Source of the DNA: JASFTV01 sp050050615
GTDB lineage: Bacteria; Desulfobacterota; DSM-4660; Desulfatiglandales; HGW-15
Length of the DNA: 5,953 nt
NCBI GenBank assembly: GCA_050050615.1
Contig: JASFTV010000230.1
Coordinates: 1 to 5,953 of the forward strand
Direction of reading: 5' to 3'
A program made the translations under genes and the position numbers. Positions 4,094 through 5,953 of this stretch are shown here, piece after piece. The notes under the pieces were generated by a model, which saw nothing but the letters and a program-made list of their open reading frames with translations, was not told where the DNA came from and ran no database searches. Every line of letters starts with the position of its first letter. Within the stretch, counting starts at the first letter, position 1.

Positions 4094-5953
4094 CTAGGCG
4101 GCTTCCAGCTTCTGTCTGTCAGCCATATCCATGAGGACCCTCTCCCTGGCCTTATCAATGCCGAGGGCCTTCCTTTTATTGTCGATGTGGGCGATCATCA
4201 TTCGGGCCATCTCGTAGGGGTCTGCTGAAAACCCCCATTTCCCGAAACCCAGTTCCTCCAAACCCTTGAATAGGAGCTCATGGAACTTGGTCCCTTGGAT
4301 AATGGGGAAAGTGACGCCGAAGACGGTATAAACACCGGAGGCCACAAAATACTGCCCTATGCAGATCGCCTTCTCACTCATCCATTCCGGCGCAGCCCCG
4401 GCAACGGGCAGATCAGCGATACTATCGCCAAGGCCCCCGACGCGCACCATCTCCGAACATGCTGTCAGAATTCGGCTGTTATCCACGCAGGATCCAAGAC
4501 CCAGCACGGGCGGCATACCTACTGTTTCACAGACTTCCCTCAGTCCTGATCCGGCCAGATGAGCCGCTTCTGGTGTATAGAGTCCCGCCTTGGCAAGAGC
4601 GATCTGAGAGCATCCGGTCTGAACCACCAGCACATCATTTTTGATGAGCTCCTTAACCAACTCAACATGGACCCAGTCCTGTTTGACCCTCGGGTTGGTA
4701 CAGCCGACCACGCCGGCAACCCCCCGGATTCTCCCGTTGATGACATTGTCATTAAGGGGGGTGTAAGATGCTCTGAAAGTCCCGCCGAGCATATAATTGA
4801 TGTACTCGTGAGAAAAGCCGTGAATCCCCATATTCTTTATATTGGGGATCTCGATCGGCATCTGGCGGTTTTTGAATCTCACGATCGCATTTTCGACGAT
4901 AGCATCCGTACACTCCCTCGGTTTGTGTTCCTGAAATTCGATATGTTCAGCCCCTTCTATGTGACAGCGGGGATTGGTGGTGAAGAGTTTGGTTCCATAG
5001 CATTCCGCCACCTTAACCAGCCCCTGCTTGATACACTGAACATCCACTCCCATAGCATCCACCGCGCCGGTGACCAGAATTGCCTCAGTGGACATAAAAT
5101 TCCCTGCGTGGGGGACGCCGTGCCGGGAAAGCATCTCAGCGCCAGAGCAGCACATACCCACCAAGTTGATCCCTTCTGCCCCCGCATCCTTCGCTGCCCG
5201 GATCAGGCTGGGGTCATTGACCGAGTCGAGTATAGACTCGAAGAGATTCGGTTCATGACCGTGAATAATGATGTTGACATGGTCCTCCTTCAGGCAGCCC
5301 ATGTTCACTTCGGTCCTCACAGGGGTCGGCGTGCCGAAGAGGATATCTGAGATTTCCGTTGCCACCATGGAACCTCCCCAGCCGTCTGCCAGGGCCGTGC
5401 GGCTGCACTGATTGGTGAGATTCTCATAGTCCTGATCAACGCCCATATGGGTTCGGTGCATCAGTTCCATGAGCTCACGCATCGCCCCACGAGGGACGAC
5501 CCCGTATTTTCGCCAAGTCTCCAGCGTCTTTTCCGGAACCCTCTTGGCAAAGGGAATCTCACCTTCCACTTGGGTATATGTCCGTTCGAGCTCGTCATAA
5601 AGATCCAAGGCTATTTCTTTGGTCTCGCGGCCCTCCACCTCTATCCCGAGCTCTTGGGCCACTTCTTCAAGCTTGATAGGGTCTTTGATCGTGTAGTCCT
5701 TAATATTGCCGTTCGCCACCTCTCTGAACAGATCCAACATGCTCATCCCGTGGTCTGTATGGGCGGCTCCACCGCAAGCGACCATACGTCCAAAATTCCT
5801 GGACTGAATGGTATCAACCGTAGCTCCGCAGACGCCCAACTTTCCATAAGGGTCTTTGGAGTTCAGCCGACATGGACCCATAGCGCAGTGCTTACAGCAG
5901 GCTGAATCAGCGCCGATCGGGCAGGCTTTCATGGAAGCGGCCCGATGAAACGC
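4094..5953 (-). CDS. cooS: Anaerobic Ni-Fe carbon monoxide dehydrogenase catalytic subunit, 5' end outside window
   Basis: This cytoplasmic homodimeric enzyme interconverts CO and CO2 with ferredoxin-type carriers, for CO oxidation or acetyl-CoA-pathway carbon metabolism. Numbered from the Met at 5932 (612 residues to the end), the ligand set is complete. D-cluster: C4, C12. B-cluster: C13, C16, C21, C35. C-cluster motifs: H226 (HGHEP), C261/C262 (GMCCSG), C300 (DVQC), C411 (GCTNPR), C441 (TGCSQ) and C482 (GSCVDN). H58/H61 and K521 (MSEKA) match the catalytic histidines and lysine of the family. The frame stays open from 5932 to the edge (seven codons, AFHRAAS). Family proteins carry a similar helix before the first cysteine, so the Met at 5932 is probably internal and some 20-35 N-terminal residues are missing. 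No acetyl-CoA synthase or maturation gene (cooC) is in view, so a CooS-type or AcsA-type role cannot be decided. Confidence 0.97.
   Translation of the reverse strand, partial: AFHRAASMKACPIGADSACCKHCAMGPCRLNSKDPYGKLGVCGATVDTIQSRNFGRMVACGGAAHTDHGMSMLDLFREVANGNIKDYTIKDPIKLEEVAQELGIEVEGRETKEIALDLYDELERTYTQVEGEIPFAKRVPEKTLETWRKYGVVPRGAMRELMELMHRTHMGVDQDYENLTNQCSRTALADGWGGSMVATEISDILFGTPTPVRTEVNMGCLKEDHVNIIIHGHEPNLFESILDSVNDPSLIRAAKDAGAEGINLVGMCCSGAEMLSRHGVPHAGNFMSTEAILVTGAVDAMGVDVQCIKQGLVKVAECYGTKLFTTNPRCHIEGAEHIEFQEHKPRECTDAIVENAIVRFKNRQMPIEIPNIKNMGIHGFSHEYINYMLGGTFRASYTPLNDNVINGRIRGVAGVVGCTNPRVKQDWVHVELVKELIKNDVLVVQTGCSQIALAKAGLYTPEAAHLAGSGLREVCETVGMPPVLGLGSCVDNSRILTACSEMVRVGGLGDSIADLPVAGAAPEWMSEKAICIGQYFVASGVYTVFGVTFPIIQGTKFHELLFKGLEELGFGKWGFSADPYEMARMMIAHIDNKRKALGIDKARERVLMDMADRQKLEAA

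Noticed and set aside
3919..4134. Plus-strand frame of 71 codons preceded by a perfect AGGAGG
   Set aside because: The spacing to ATG is only two bases, the product is composition-driven with no motif, and its end runs antisense into the CODH gene.
4559..5350. Plus-strand frame of 263 codons
   Set aside because: It is antisense to the CODH gene, whose cluster ligands are all in place. No ribosome site or recognisable motif supports it.

Overview
The window carries six protein-coding genes, all on the minus strand, plus a structured gene-free stretch. Two things suggest an anaerobic Desulfobacterota-like bacterium (sulfate reducer or syntroph): the gene set (Ni-Fe CO dehydrogenase, flavo-diiron protein, single-cluster ferredoxin) and the similarity of the ferredoxin to Desulfovibrio-type ferredoxins. 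This placement is inferred from protein character. No rRNA or other marker gene is present.

In the direction of transcription (high to low coordinates), the window opens inside a catalytic subunit of anaerobic carbon monoxide dehydrogenase (4094-5953). Its N-terminus lies outside the window. A 433-base gene-free region follows (3661-4093). It holds a hairpin right at the CODH stop, a weakly supported 25-codon reading frame, and a strong intrinsic terminator at 3799-3831 that should separate CODH from the next unit.

The second unit is compact: a soluble PAS-domain histidine kinase (2542-3660), a flavo-diiron protein (1315-2517, 24 bases later), a previously unlisted 55-residue cysteine-rich protein (1134-1301, 13 bases later) and a small ferredoxin (940-1158, overlapping the previous gene by 25 bases). 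A methionine sulfoxide reductase B with a Tat-type signal peptide (193-798) follows after 141 bases. The remaining 192 bases hold a weak hairpin and no convincing gene.

The second unit reads as an oxygen/nitric oxide defence module. The kinase may sense a redox or gas signal. The flavo-diiron protein would reduce O2 or NO, with electrons possibly delivered by the ferredoxin and the cysteine-rich protein, since no rubredoxin is visible. The exported MsrB would repair oxidised methionines outside the cytoplasm. Its position beside an oxygen-sensitive CODH fits this reading. No response regulator for the kinase is present in the window. The most novel item is the 55-residue protein with seven cysteines, wedged between the flavo-diiron and ferredoxin genes.
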